A stretch of 64,000 nt of DNA from DATFVA01 sp963711455. Lineage in GTDB: Bacteria; Bacteroidota; Ignavibacteria; Ignavibacteriales; Ignavibacteriaceae. This document shows positions 36,025-44,244 of this stretch, in pieces (the first letter of the stretch is position 1; every line of letters starts with the position of its first letter). A program made the translations under genes and the position numbers. The stretch spans positions 57,321 to 121,320 of the forward strand of contig CAVQEH010000012.1 in the NCBI GenBank assembly GCA_963711455.1, read 5' to 3'. The notes beneath the pieces are model-generated. The model made no database searches. It was not told the DNA's origin and was given only the letters and a program-made list of their open reading frames with translations.

Positions 36025-37581
36025 TTAAAGGCTTCCTTTTAAGAAAACTTTGTTCCCCGGTTTTGAAGCTCCTGATGATGATTCTTCGGTTACAACAAAA
36101 TCTGTTGAAGTATTTCCTTCTGATTGCGGAAGTTGAAACGGAAAATATTGAACTCTTCCCGCGGGATTGAATACACCAAGAGAAAAATATCCGCCCACAG
36201 GTAATTGCATCCATAACTGGTACGCTCTGTCCTGTCCCAACGCAGGCATATCCGACAACTGAAGATAACCTTTGCTCTGAGAACGACTGATAATCAATTT
36301 CCCTTTACCAACTGGATTAATACCGGTACCATCAAGGTTGACTATCCTAACATCAACTGATTCCATTAAGCTCTGGATTTCCTGGGTACTATTGAATTTC
36401 ACAGTCAAATCATTAACCTCTTGCTTTAATGACTCGTTAGTGAATTTCAAATCCGTCATTTCTGAAGAAAAATTAAGGTAGAGAACTGCGATAGCTAAAA
36501 TAAGTATTACAAAAAAAGTAATTATTGCCCATGGTTGTATGCCGGATTTTCTGCCTTTTGAATATTCCTGAGTGGCGCGCTTTTTTTTATACGCTTTTTC
36601 AAAACTTTTTGCACGGTCTTTAGTCGATGTCTTCTGATAAAACTGCGATTCCCTGGTTGCTGTTTTGTTAGGAATTTTATCTTTAGTAACTACTCTTTCA
36701 TAGGTCTTAATTTTTTCCCTTGTCGGAATTTTAATTTCTGGTTTAACATCCTCTTCTGTAAGAGGTTTATTACCTTTCAGAGCTTCTTCAAAATTACCTT
36801 CAAGAACTTTTTCCCTGGTAGATTTGAAAGATTCAAACGTATTCCTTGATGAAGTAACCGGCTCAAAATCCTTTGGTTTAAGCTCTTCCTTAATTTCCGG
36901 CTCCTGTTTAACTTCTTCTTTTGGTTTCTCTTCTTCCTGAATTTCTTCTGCCTGTATATTTTCTACCTGTTCGGCTTCTTCTTGTATTTCTTCCGGTATC
37001 TGTTCTTCCGGAAACTCTTCAACCTGTTCCTGATGTTCCGGTTTCACCTCACTTTGTTCCTGTTTTTCTGATTTCTCTTCTTCTGGTTCCTCTTCTGCCG
37101 GTTTCTCTTCGTTAACTATTTCATTTCTTAAATTCTCTTCCTTCAGATTCTCTTCGATAATTTCGGAAGTTGGAACTTTTCTATATTCTTTTATTTCAGG
37201 ACTACTCTTTTTGTCTTCAATTCTGAATTTTTCAGGTTCGGAGGTTGTTATTTTTTCTTCCAGTGTAAACGGTTTTTTATTTCCCCTGGCATTTCTATAA
37301 AAAACTTCGCCTGCATTACCGGTATCATCCGATACCTTAGCTCTTATTTCATCTTTAATCCGGTAAAGTTTCCTTGCAACCTTATTCTTCAATTGATGAC
37401 CGGGGGTTTCCGCTTTTAATATAATCGGTAGCATTGCCGCAATATTCTGAAATTCACCAACATCGTTAGGTAATTCCCCGCCGGATTTCATATATTCATT
37501 TAATTTAGTTTGGTCTGCCCTGTCAAGACAGCCGAGAACACCCGCAAAAATAAGTTCTGATGCTTCCTTTTTCGAGATCAT
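36025..37581 (-). CDS. Anti-sigma factor with acidic linker and RskA-like C-terminal domain
   Basis: The cytosolic N-terminus (KEASELIFAGVLGCLDRADQ, about residues 1-75) is placed like an anti-sigma domain. It is followed by a long Glu/Lys/Pro-rich low-complexity stretch of about residues 140-245. A single membrane helix, PWAIITFFVILILAIAVLYL, lies near residue 350. The extracytoplasmic C-terminus with QDRAYQLWMQLPVGGYFSLG and FVVTEESSSGAS matches the anti-sigma-K factor RskA domain. It holds the cognate ECF sigma factor at the membrane until released, usually by regulated proteolysis. The start overlaps the sigma gene by 4 bases (ATGA-type coupling). Confidence 0.9.
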   Translation of the reverse strand: MISKKEASELIFAGVLGCLDRADQTKLNEYMKSGGELPNDVGEFQNIAAMLPIILKAETPGHQLKNKVARKLYRIKDEIRAKVSDDTGNAGEVFYRNARGNKKPFTLEEKITTSEPEKFRIEDKKSSPEIKEYRKVPTSEIIEENLKEENLRNEIVNEEKPAEEEPEEEKSEKQEQSEVKPEHQEQVEEFPEEQIPEEIQEEAEQVENIQAEEIQEEEKPKEEVKQEPEIKEELKPKDFEPVTSSRNTFESFKSTREKVLEGNFEEALKGNKPLTEEDVKPEIKIPTREKIKTYERVVTKDKIPNKTATRESQFYQKTSTKDRAKSFEKAYKKKRATQEYSKGRKSGIQPWAIITFFVILILAIAVLYLNFSSEMTDLKFTNESLKQEVNDLTVKFNSTQEIQSLMESVDVRIVNLDGTGINPVGKGKLIISRSQSKGYLQLSDMPALGQDRAYQLWMQLPVGGYFSLGVFNPAGRVQYFPFQLPQSEGNTSTDFVVTEESSSGASKPGNKVFLKGSL

Positions 37582-38168
37582 ACCAGAGTCCTCTTTGCAA
37601 GTTTCTCTTTTAAATTAGTTAGAGCAATCCTGATTTTAGTTTTAACAGTAGGAACTGGGATATTTAACTTTGAAGCAATTTCAGTTTCAGTTAACCCTTC
37701 AAAGTAGGCAAGGTGAATAACGTATTGCTGCGCATCGGTTAGCTCCTCCATTCCAGTTTGCATTTTTCTCGTCATTGATAATGCATCTTTTAATTCAATC
37801 TTTTTGCCGTTAGGATGCAAAAGAGGAAGAATAAATTTGTCTTCATATTCATCGGAATAAGGTTCTACTTCAACACTGCTCCTTTGTCTTCTAACAGTGT
37901 CTACTGCTTTGTTTCTTGCTAATGTTAACATCCAGGTATAAACATTGGCATGTTTAAAATTAAAATGATTGATTTTTCTCCAGATTATAACAAATATATC
38001 TGACAGTACCTCTTCAGCAAGCTGTTCATCAGTTACGACAGTTTTTATAAGAGTATAAAGAATGGTGGAATAGCGGTTATACAAAGCTTCCAAAGCTTTG
38101 GAATCATTGGAACTAACTTTTTTTAATAATTCAACGTCTGTTATTGTGCCCGGAGACAAATCGCCCAT
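37578..38168 (-). CDS. ECF-type RNA polymerase sigma factor
   Basis: A 196-residue sigma-70-like factor with only regions 2 and 4. Region 2 holds ALYNRYSTILYTLIKTVVTD, EEVLSDIFVIIWRKINHF and WMLTLARNKAVDTVRRQR. Region 4 holds TDAQQYVIHLAYFEGLTETE, IASKLNIPVPTVKTKI and RIALTNLKEKL. It is followed by and coupled to the RskA-type anti-sigma gene, the usual SigK/RskA arrangement. Autoregulation from a promoter in the 38169-38370 gap is likely but no signature could be assigned. Confidence 0.94.
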   Translation of the reverse strand: MGDLSPGTITDVELLKKVSSNDSKALEALYNRYSTILYTLIKTVVTDEQLAEEVLSDIFVIIWRKINHFNFKHANVYTWMLTLARNKAVDTVRRQRSSVEVEPYSDEYEDKFILPLLHPNGKKIELKDALSMTRKMQTGMEELTDAQQYVIHLAYFEGLTETEIASKLNIPVPTVKTKIRIALTNLKEKLAKRTLV

Positions 38169-38370
38169 AATCTTTTATTCTACAGTTATTACAAAAGTAT
38201 TACTAACATAACTAAAAAGCAACGAGATATTAACTACACTTTCTATAAAATATTGCAGATACGATTGTTATGGACAAATAAAGATTTTTATTTAATCTCT
38301 TATTCTTCATTCATTTAAGCTTATAATGATATTTATTATCTTTACAGTTAAGTAAATAAATCAGGATAAT

Positions 38371-40960
38371 ATGACTTCAGACGAAATAAGACAACAATTT
38401 CTGGATTTCTTTAAAAATAAAAATCACCGGATTGTCCCGAGTGCACCTGTAGTTCCATTTGATGACCCAACGCTCCTTTTTGCAAATGCTGGAATGAACC
38501 AGTTTAAGGATGTATTTCTCGGAAAAGGTAAACGCGAATATAGTCGGGCTACGGATACACAAAAATGTATTCGTGTAAGCGGTAAACACAATGACCTTGA
38601 GGAGGTTGGTCGTGATACATACCACCATACTTTTTTTGAGATGCTTGGAAACTGGTCATTTGGAGATTACTATAAAACAGAAGCTATTGTTTGGGCATGG
38701 GAACTTTTAACAGGTGTATGGAAACTTCCAAAAGAAAGACTCTGGGCTACAGTTTACAGAACTGATGATGAAGCATTTGAAATTTGGAAAAACAAAACAG
38801 ATATAAGTCCAAAACATATTCTCAGGTTTGATGAAAAAGATAACTTCTGGGAAATGGGTGATACCGGGCCCTGCGGTCCGTGTTCTGAAATTCATATAAA
38901 TCTTTCAGATGATTATGATAATCCCAAATTCGTTAATGCAGGAAAACCGGAATGCATAGAAATATGGAATCTTGTTTTCATACAATACGACCGGGATGAA
39001 AAAGGAAAACTTCACGATCTTCCATTAAAGCATATTGATACAGGAATGGGTTTCGAACGGGTTTGTGCAGTACTGCAAAAGAAAAATTCGAATTATGATA
39101 CTGATATTTTTATGCCTTTGATAAATAAGATTGCAGAAATTTCAGGAGTGAAGTATGAAAAGGAAAATGATAAAATCCCTATGCGTGTTATTGCAGATCA
39201 TATAAGAGCATTGACATTTGCAATTGCAGATGGCGCTGTTCCCGGCAATGAAGGACGCGGTTATGTTTTACGAAGAATACTGAGACGCGCTGCACGATAT
39301 GGAAGAAAAATCAATCTCCATAAACCTTTTCTTTTTAGTCTTGTTGATGTGCTTACAAAAACAATGGGAGATGTATTCCCTGAAGTAAAAGAAAAGAAGG
39401 ACTACATCAAGAAAATTATTAAGGTAGAAGAAGAAAGTTTCAATGTCACTCTTGATAGAGGAATTGAATTATTCACTGAACTGATAAAAGGATTAGAGAA
39501 GAATAAACTTAATGTGATTCCCGGGGAAGATGTCTTTAAGCTATACGATACATACGGCTTCCCTGTCGATCTTACTAATATTATGGCAAAAGAGAACGGA
39601 TTTGATATTGATGAAAACGGTTTTAATGAACTAATGAAACTTCAGCAGCAAAGAGGAAGATATGCTTCAAAAGAAAAATTTGCTTCTGTAAATATTTCCA
39701 CAAGCGACTTAAACACATTTGAAATTGTTGAGCCTGCTAAATCAGAATTTACCGGTTACGATGAACTTGAATCGAAAGGAAAAATTGTCGGGTATAAAAA
39801 AGAAAGTGGAAATGATCTGATAATTCTTAACAAAACTCCTTTTTATGTGGAAGCAGGCGGACAGATAGATGATCATGGGAAAATAATTGTGGAAGGGAAC
39901 ACTCTTTCCGTAATAGATGTTGCAAAATTAGATAATAAAACAATTCACGTTGTCGAAAATGAAAATTCCGTGATACTTTCACCCGGTCTCGAAGTAATTG
40001 CACACGTCGATGAGAAAAGAAGATGGGATATAATGCGGAATCATACAGCTACACATTTTCTTCATGCTGCTTTAAGAAAGGTTCTCGGAACTCACGTGCA
40101 TCAGGCTGGTTCTTATGTTGGTCCGGACAGACTTCGTTTTGATTTTACACACTTCTCAAAACTAAGCGAAGAGGAAATAAGAGAGATTGAATCTCTTGTT
40201 AATGAAGAACTAAGAAGAAATATTCCGCTTCAGCATCACAGGAATATCCCGTTCGACCAGGCAAAGAAAATGGGCGCGTCTCATGTTCTTCGGCGATAAA
40301 TACGGCGATAAAGTGAATGTGGTTCAGTTTGGAGATTTCAGTATGGAATTCTGCGGCGGAACTCATGTCAGAAATTCATCTGAAATCGGATTGTTTAAAA
40401 TTATAAGCGAGTCATCTATTGCAAGCGGCGTGAGAAGAATAGAAGCAGTTACAGGATCAGGAGTTGAAAAATATATTGAAGACCAGATTCTTCTCCGTAA
40501 AAAAGACGAAGAAAAAGTTGAGGAGCTTCTCGATTTAAAAAAGAAGCTTGAGAAGGAGATATCAGAATTAAGATTTAAAAACAATCTCAGTCAGTTAGAT
40601 CATATTCTTTCATTATCTTCCGAAGAAAAAGGAATTAAAATTTTCAAAGGGAGAGTTCATGCAGATAATATGGATGAGCTTAAATCCTACGGCGATGAAA
40701 TGAGAAACAGAATGGGTTCCGGTATCGGGGTGCTGGTAGCACAAATAGAAGATAAAGTCGGTATAGTCGCCGTTGTCTCAGATGATTTAATAAAAGAGAA
40801 AAAGCTCAGCGCCGGGAAAATAGTCGGTGAATTAGCAAAACTTGTTGGCGGCGGAGGCGGCGGTCGCCCTCATCTTGCAACTGCAGGAGGAAAAGATATA
40901 TCGGGCATTCCCGCTTCTATTGGTAAAGTTGAAAAGGTGGTTGGCAGTTTTCTTAATTAA
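38371..40960 (+). pseudogene. alaS: Alanyl-tRNA synthetase, split by one extra base near 40276-40283
   Basis: The first frame (38371-40299) holds the class II core (FFKNKNHRIVPSAPVVPFDD, FANAGMNQFKD, GDTGPCGPCSEIH) and the first editing-site zinc motif HTATH (residues 558-562), then runs off as GASHVLRR. The second frame (from 40283) resumes MFFGDKYGDKVNVVQFGDFS with CGGTH, a coiled coil and the C-terminal DHHA1 block GGGGGGRPHLATAGGK. Dropping one base, for example reading GCG CTC ATG, gives the normal MGALMFFGDKYGD and an 862-residue enzyme, the usual length. As the gene is essential, this is most simply a sequence error or a read-through by frameshifting. It charges tRNA-Ala. Confidence 0.93.
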
Positions 40961-40977
40961 TTATTAAAGGAAAAATA

Positions 40978-41307
40978 ATGGATCATAATTTAGTAACAAC
41001 TGCATTTACTATTGACGGTTACAGAATAACACAAAACCTCGGCGTAGTAAGAGGTATTGTAGTAAGATCACGTTCTGTATTCGGAACTATCGGGGCGGCG
41101 TTTCAAACTTTAGTCGGGGGGAACATTACATTGTTCACTCAGTTGTGTGAAAAAACGAGAAAAGATTCTTACGAACTTATGATTGCTCATGCTATACAGT
41201 TAGGTGCAAATGGTGTAATTGGATTCAGATATGATGCAAATGATGTTATGAATGGGGTGACAGAAGTTCTTGCTTATGGAACTGCAGTTGTTCTGGAAAA
41301 GATTTAA
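40978..41307 (+). CDS. YbjQ/UPF0145 family protein
   Basis: A 109-residue protein with the whole YbjQ-type domain: TAFTIDGYRITQNLGVVRGI, VVRSRSVFGTIGAAFQTLVG, ARxA-like helix SYELMIAHAIQLGANGVIGF, and the final strand TEVLAYGTAVVLEKI. The family forms pentamers; a heavy-metal-binding role was proposed but its function is not settled. Its TAA stop overlaps the radA ATG by one base, and it starts 17 bases after alaS, so alaS-ybjQ-radA is probably one transcript. Confidence 0.85.
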   Translation: MDHNLVTTAFTIDGYRITQNLGVVRGIVVRSRSVFGTIGAAFQTLVGGNITLFTQLCEKTRKDSYELMIAHAIQLGANGVIGFRYDANDVMNGVTEVLAYGTAVVLEKI

Positions 41308-42659
41308 TGACTAAAACCAGGATCAAATATATCTGTTCAAACTGCGGATATGAATCGGTTCGCTGGCTGGGTAAATGCCCGGAGTGTGAAGAGTGGAATT
41401 CATTTACTGAAGAAATCTTACAGGCTCATCCTCGTAAAGTTTCTCCCGTAGCCCGTAAGATTTCCGTCCCGAAGATAAATGAAATCACAGCAAACGAAGA
41501 AGAAAGAATTAAAACAAGAATAGTTGAATTCGACAGAGTCCTTGGCGGCGGATTGATGCCGGGCTCGGTTATTCTGCTTGGCGGCGATCCGGGAATAGGC
41601 AAAACAACTCTCGCTATGCAGGCTGCTTCTAAATTAGATAATAAGGTCCTTTATGTAACCGGTGAAGAATCTTCCAAACAAATTAAGCTCAGGGCTGAAC
41701 GGCTGAAAATAAAATCTGATGAATTTTATATTCTCCCCGAAACGGATATGAATACTATTATCGCATCGATTAAAAACGTTGAGCCTTCATTAGTAATAAT
41801 TGATTCAATCCAGACAATGTACAGAAGCGAATTTGATAATTCTCCCGGAACAATAACGCAAATAAGAGAATCAACTTCTCTTCTGATGGATGAAGCAAAA
41901 AGAAATCATTTCTGTGTAATAATTATTGGTCATGTTACAAAGGAAGGTATAATTGCCGGTCCGAAAATTCTTGAGCATATAGTAGATACAGTAATTCAGT
42001 TTGAAGGAGAATCTCATCATTCATTTAGAATTCTGCGTGCACTGAAAAACCGTTTCGGCAGCACCAATGAAATCGGAATTTTTGAAATGCACGAAGAAGG
42101 ACTTACTGAAGTAAAAAACCCAAGTGAGCTTTTTTTAAGTGAAAGAGGCAAACAAATTTCCGGCTCGGTTGTAACAGCCAGTATTGAAGGAACACGCCCA
42201 TTGCTGCTGGAAGTTCAGGCATTGGTAACTCCTTCTAATTACGGAAATCCACAAAGAGTTGCAACAGGGTTCGATTACAGAAGGTTAGCCATCCTTTTAG
42301 CTGTTCTTGAAAAAAGATGCGGTTACAGGCTAAGCGCAAATAATGTTTTCTTAAATATGGCGGGCGGAGTAAAAATTGATGAGCCCGCAGTTGACCTGGC
42401 AGTTTGCTGCAGCATCGCCTCAAGTCTTCTTGATAAACCTGCAGAAAGCTCAACAGTTGCAATTGGTGAAGTGGGTTTAGGCGGTGAAATAAGAAGCGTG
42501 GGAAATATTGAAAAAAGAATTGCAGAAGCAGAGAAGTTAGGCTTTAAGAAAATACTTATCCCTTCAAATAATATGAAACCAATAAAATTTAAAAATAATA
42601 TCGAAATAATTCCCATAAATTCACTTTCCGACGCAATTTCAAATATTTTTGGCAAGTAA
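41307..42659 (+). CDS. radA: DNA repair protein RadA
   Basis: A RecA-related helicase that helps branch migration in recombination. The zinc finger has Cys10-x2-Cys13 and Cys24-x2-Cys27 (SNCGYESVRWLGKCPEC). Walker A is GDPGIGKT at 93-100. The family-specific KNRFG motif is in RALKNRFGSTNE, and the C-terminal Lon-protease-like domain contains FLNMAGGVKIDEPAVDLAV and GEVGLGGEIRSV. Length 450 residues is standard. It overlaps the ybjQ-type gene by one base. Confidence 0.97.
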   Translation: MTKTRIKYICSNCGYESVRWLGKCPECEEWNSFTEEILQAHPRKVSPVARKISVPKINEITANEEERIKTRIVEFDRVLGGGLMPGSVILLGGDPGIGKTTLAMQAASKLDNKVLYVTGEESSKQIKLRAERLKIKSDEFYILPETDMNTIIASIKNVEPSLVIIDSIQTMYRSEFDNSPGTITQIRESTSLLMDEAKRNHFCVIIIGHVTKEGIIAGPKILEHIVDTVIQFEGESHHSFRILRALKNRFGSTNEIGIFEMHEEGLTEVKNPSELFLSERGKQISGSVVTASIEGTRPLLLEVQALVTPSNYGNPQRVATGFDYRRLAILLAVLEKRCGYRLSANNVFLNMAGGVKIDEPAVDLAVCCSIASSLLDKPAESSTVAIGEVGLGGEIRSVGNIEKRIAEAEKLGFKKILIPSNNMKPIKFKNNIEIIPINSLSDAISNIFGK

Positions 42660-42771
42660 TTCTTGCTTTGACAAAAATCACAAGGCATATCCTAAATTAA
42701 ATTAAAAATTTTGATTATTCATAAAAAAGAGAATTTTCTTTGTTTTTTTCTTTAATAATGCTATTTTTAAT

Positions 42772-42800
42772 CACGGTTAAATAACCGTGGTTATTTTTTA
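42772..42800 (+). promoter_or_regulatory. Hairpin with T tract in the leader of the RRM protein gene
   Basis: CACGGTTA (42772-42779) and TAACCGTG (42782-42789) can pair, then GTTATTTTTTAATT follows. It lies 113 bases after radA and 33 bases before the RRM gene start. It could be the radA terminator or a leader attenuator; a two-base loop means the inner pairs must open. Confidence 0.5.
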
Positions 42801-42822
42801 ATTATTTTTCAGAGGTAAGTTA

Positions 42823-43074
42823 GTGAGTACTAAGCTTTTTGTTGGATCTCTTCCCTGGTCCGTTAATGATGATTCGCTTCGTGTAGCTTTTGAACCACAT
42901 GGTACAGTAGTTTCCGCGAAGGTTATCACTGATCGTCAGACTGGCAGGTCCAGAGGTTTCGGTTTTGTTGAAATGTCTAATGAAACCGAAGCAAATGCTG
43001 CAATAACAGCACTTAATGGTTCAGACCTTGGTGGACGCAGCATTATTGTCAGTGAAGCAAAACCTAAGAGTTAA
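42823..43074 (+). CDS. Single-RRM RNA-binding protein
   Basis: An 83-residue glycine-containing RRM protein. RNP2 is LFVGSL at residues 5-10 and RNP1 is RSRGFGFV at 42-49, both with the aromatic residues that stack on RNA bases. It ends right after the fold (IIVSEAKPKS), without the usual Gly-rich tail. Such short RRM proteins occur in cyanobacteria and Bacteroidota and are often cold induced; the target RNAs here are unknown. Start is GTG at 42823, with AGAGGTAAG upstream. The gene has a hairpin in its leader and a terminator after it. Confidence 0.93.
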   Translation: MSTKLFVGSLPWSVNDDSLRVAFEPHGTVVSAKVITDRQTGRSRGFGFVEMSNETEANAAITALNGSDLGGRSIIVSEAKPKS

Positions 43075-43101
43075 ATCCCGGTTAGCTTTCTGTTTTTCCA
43101 G

Positions 43102-43129
43102 GCGCTCTTTTTTCCAGAGCGCTTTTTTA
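43102..43129 (+). terminator. Rho-independent terminator after the RRM gene
   Basis: GCGCTC (43102-43107) and GAGCGC (43117-43122) pair around a T-rich loop, followed by TTTTTT. It is 28 bases after the stop codon. Confidence 0.85.
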
Positions 43130-43205
43130 TTTTAAATGAGATTGGTTTAGAGAAAAGATTTTAATGTGATTTAATATTAATAAAAGATGTTATATAAAAC
43201 TTTAG

Positions 43206-43484
43206 TTATGCGCCATTATTAAATTCCTGATCTATTTTTTCTTTTAATATAATTTTGATTAATGACTGATATGGAACGTCCCTTTTATTGGTAAGACTTT
43301 TTAGTCCTTCAATTAAATGCTCGGGCAACCTTAATGATATAGTTTTAGTAGACGGTTTTAACTTTGAAAAATATGCTTTTTTTGCTTTTGTCCAATCTAT
43401 GTAAGCTGTGGAATCATTCTTTGACCAAAACTCTCTTTCTTCATTTTCATTTTTAAATTTCGGAATCTTTTTTAATTTCTTCAT
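43206..43484 (-). CDS. brnA: BrnA-like CopG/ribbon-helix-helix antitoxin
   Basis: A 92-residue protein. Residues 10-45 have the PKFKNENEEREFWSKNDSTA and IDWTKAKKA blocks typical of BrnA/CopG_antitoxin proteins, which contact the toxin. Residues 46-90 form a ribbon-helix-helix: TISLRLPEHLIEGLKSLTNK and VPYQSLIKIILKEKI. It should bind DNA and neutralise a BrnT ribonuclease. Here the upstream brnT is broken by a stop codon, so this is an orphan antitoxin. Its start lies inside the last 32 bases of the brnT frame, the usual coupling for this system. Confidence 0.82.
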   Translation of the reverse strand: MKKLKKIPKFKNENEEREFWSKNDSTAYIDWTKAKKAYFSKLKPSTKTISLRLPEHLIEGLKSLTNKRDVPYQSLIKIILKEKIDQEFNNGA

Positions 43485-43770
43485 TATATGTCTCTCTTTC
43501 CTTCTTATTCATATTTCTTGCTGAAATTACCCTAATTAAATTTTTTCTAATTGTGAATGCGACAAATAACTTTCTATCCAAATCCCTTCTACCAAGTAAG
43601 TACCATCTTTTTTCATAATCAGAATATCTTTCATCATCAGCAACTATTAAGGGCAGATTGAAAAATACCTGTTCACATTAAATTCTTGATACTTTATGCT
43701 TCAGCCAATTCTTATCTGAGTTGGCATCATCCCACTCAAATCCCTCACAATTTTCTAAAATATTTTTCAA
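43453..43770 (-). pseudogene. brnT: BrnT-like ribonuclease toxin, inactivated by an in-frame TAA
   Basis: Reading the minus strand from TTG 43770 gives GFEWDDANSDKNWLKHKVSR, the BrnT N-terminus. A TAA at 43678-43680 follows, and then in the same frame comes CEQVFFNLPLIVADDERYSD, YEKRWYLLGRRDLDRKLF and IRVISARNMNKKERETYNEE, the family's second half. A single GAA-to-TAA change would account for it (RIECEQVFF). No usable start follows the stop. BrnT is an RNase of the RelE fold; the catalytic half can no longer be translated with the N-terminal half, so the toxin should be dead. The 105-codon frame has normal family length. Confidence 0.85.
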
Positions 43771-44244
43771 ATTACTTTGTATATAATAATCGTATACATA
43801 ATTTTATTGAAATGAGATTTAAAGTTCAAGCCTCGAACGATCTCCCTATCATATATAGATGTTAAATGCGGTATTCTACTTTGTGTGGTTAAACCAATGA
43901 ATTAATTCTGATCATGCTTTTCAAGCGCTCTTATCAAATTTATTAAAAATATAAAAGTTAAACCTCAATTATAGATTTTTTAAAATTATCCCTAATTAAA
44001 AAGATATTAAGAATCCTATTCTTGAATATTTAAATTAAAAAAGCGCTTCGAAAATGATGCGCCGGGTACTCTTAATGGAGAAGAATAGAGGGAATTAACA
44101 GGGATAATTTTCAATGATTAAACCACATATAATGGAATTTACTTAATTAACAATAAGATTTTCTGTGTAGGAAGAAATGATACCCAAGCCAAAATAATAA
44201 TCGGTACTAAATAAAAAACAGGAGGGTAAATGAATGGTGTTTAA
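43771..44244. other. AT-rich intergenic region, no gene seen
   Basis: These 474 bases between the decayed brnTA locus and the DUF5686 gene hold no frame, RNA gene or clear hairpin that I can support. A CAGGAGGGTAAATG sequence at 44219-44232 looks like a strong ribosome binding site and start, but the frame ends after four codons. The length and lack of content fit decayed accessory DNA. Confidence 0.45.

Noticed and set aside
38371..40960. A naturally split alanyl-tRNA synthetase as known in Nanoarchaeum
   Set aside because: The break lies inside the editing domain between its two zinc motifs rather than at a domain border, and a one-base change restores the normal frame; kept only as a low-probability alternative.
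44219..44244. Strong ribosome binding site with ATG
   Set aside because: The frame ends after four codons, so no protein can be supported.
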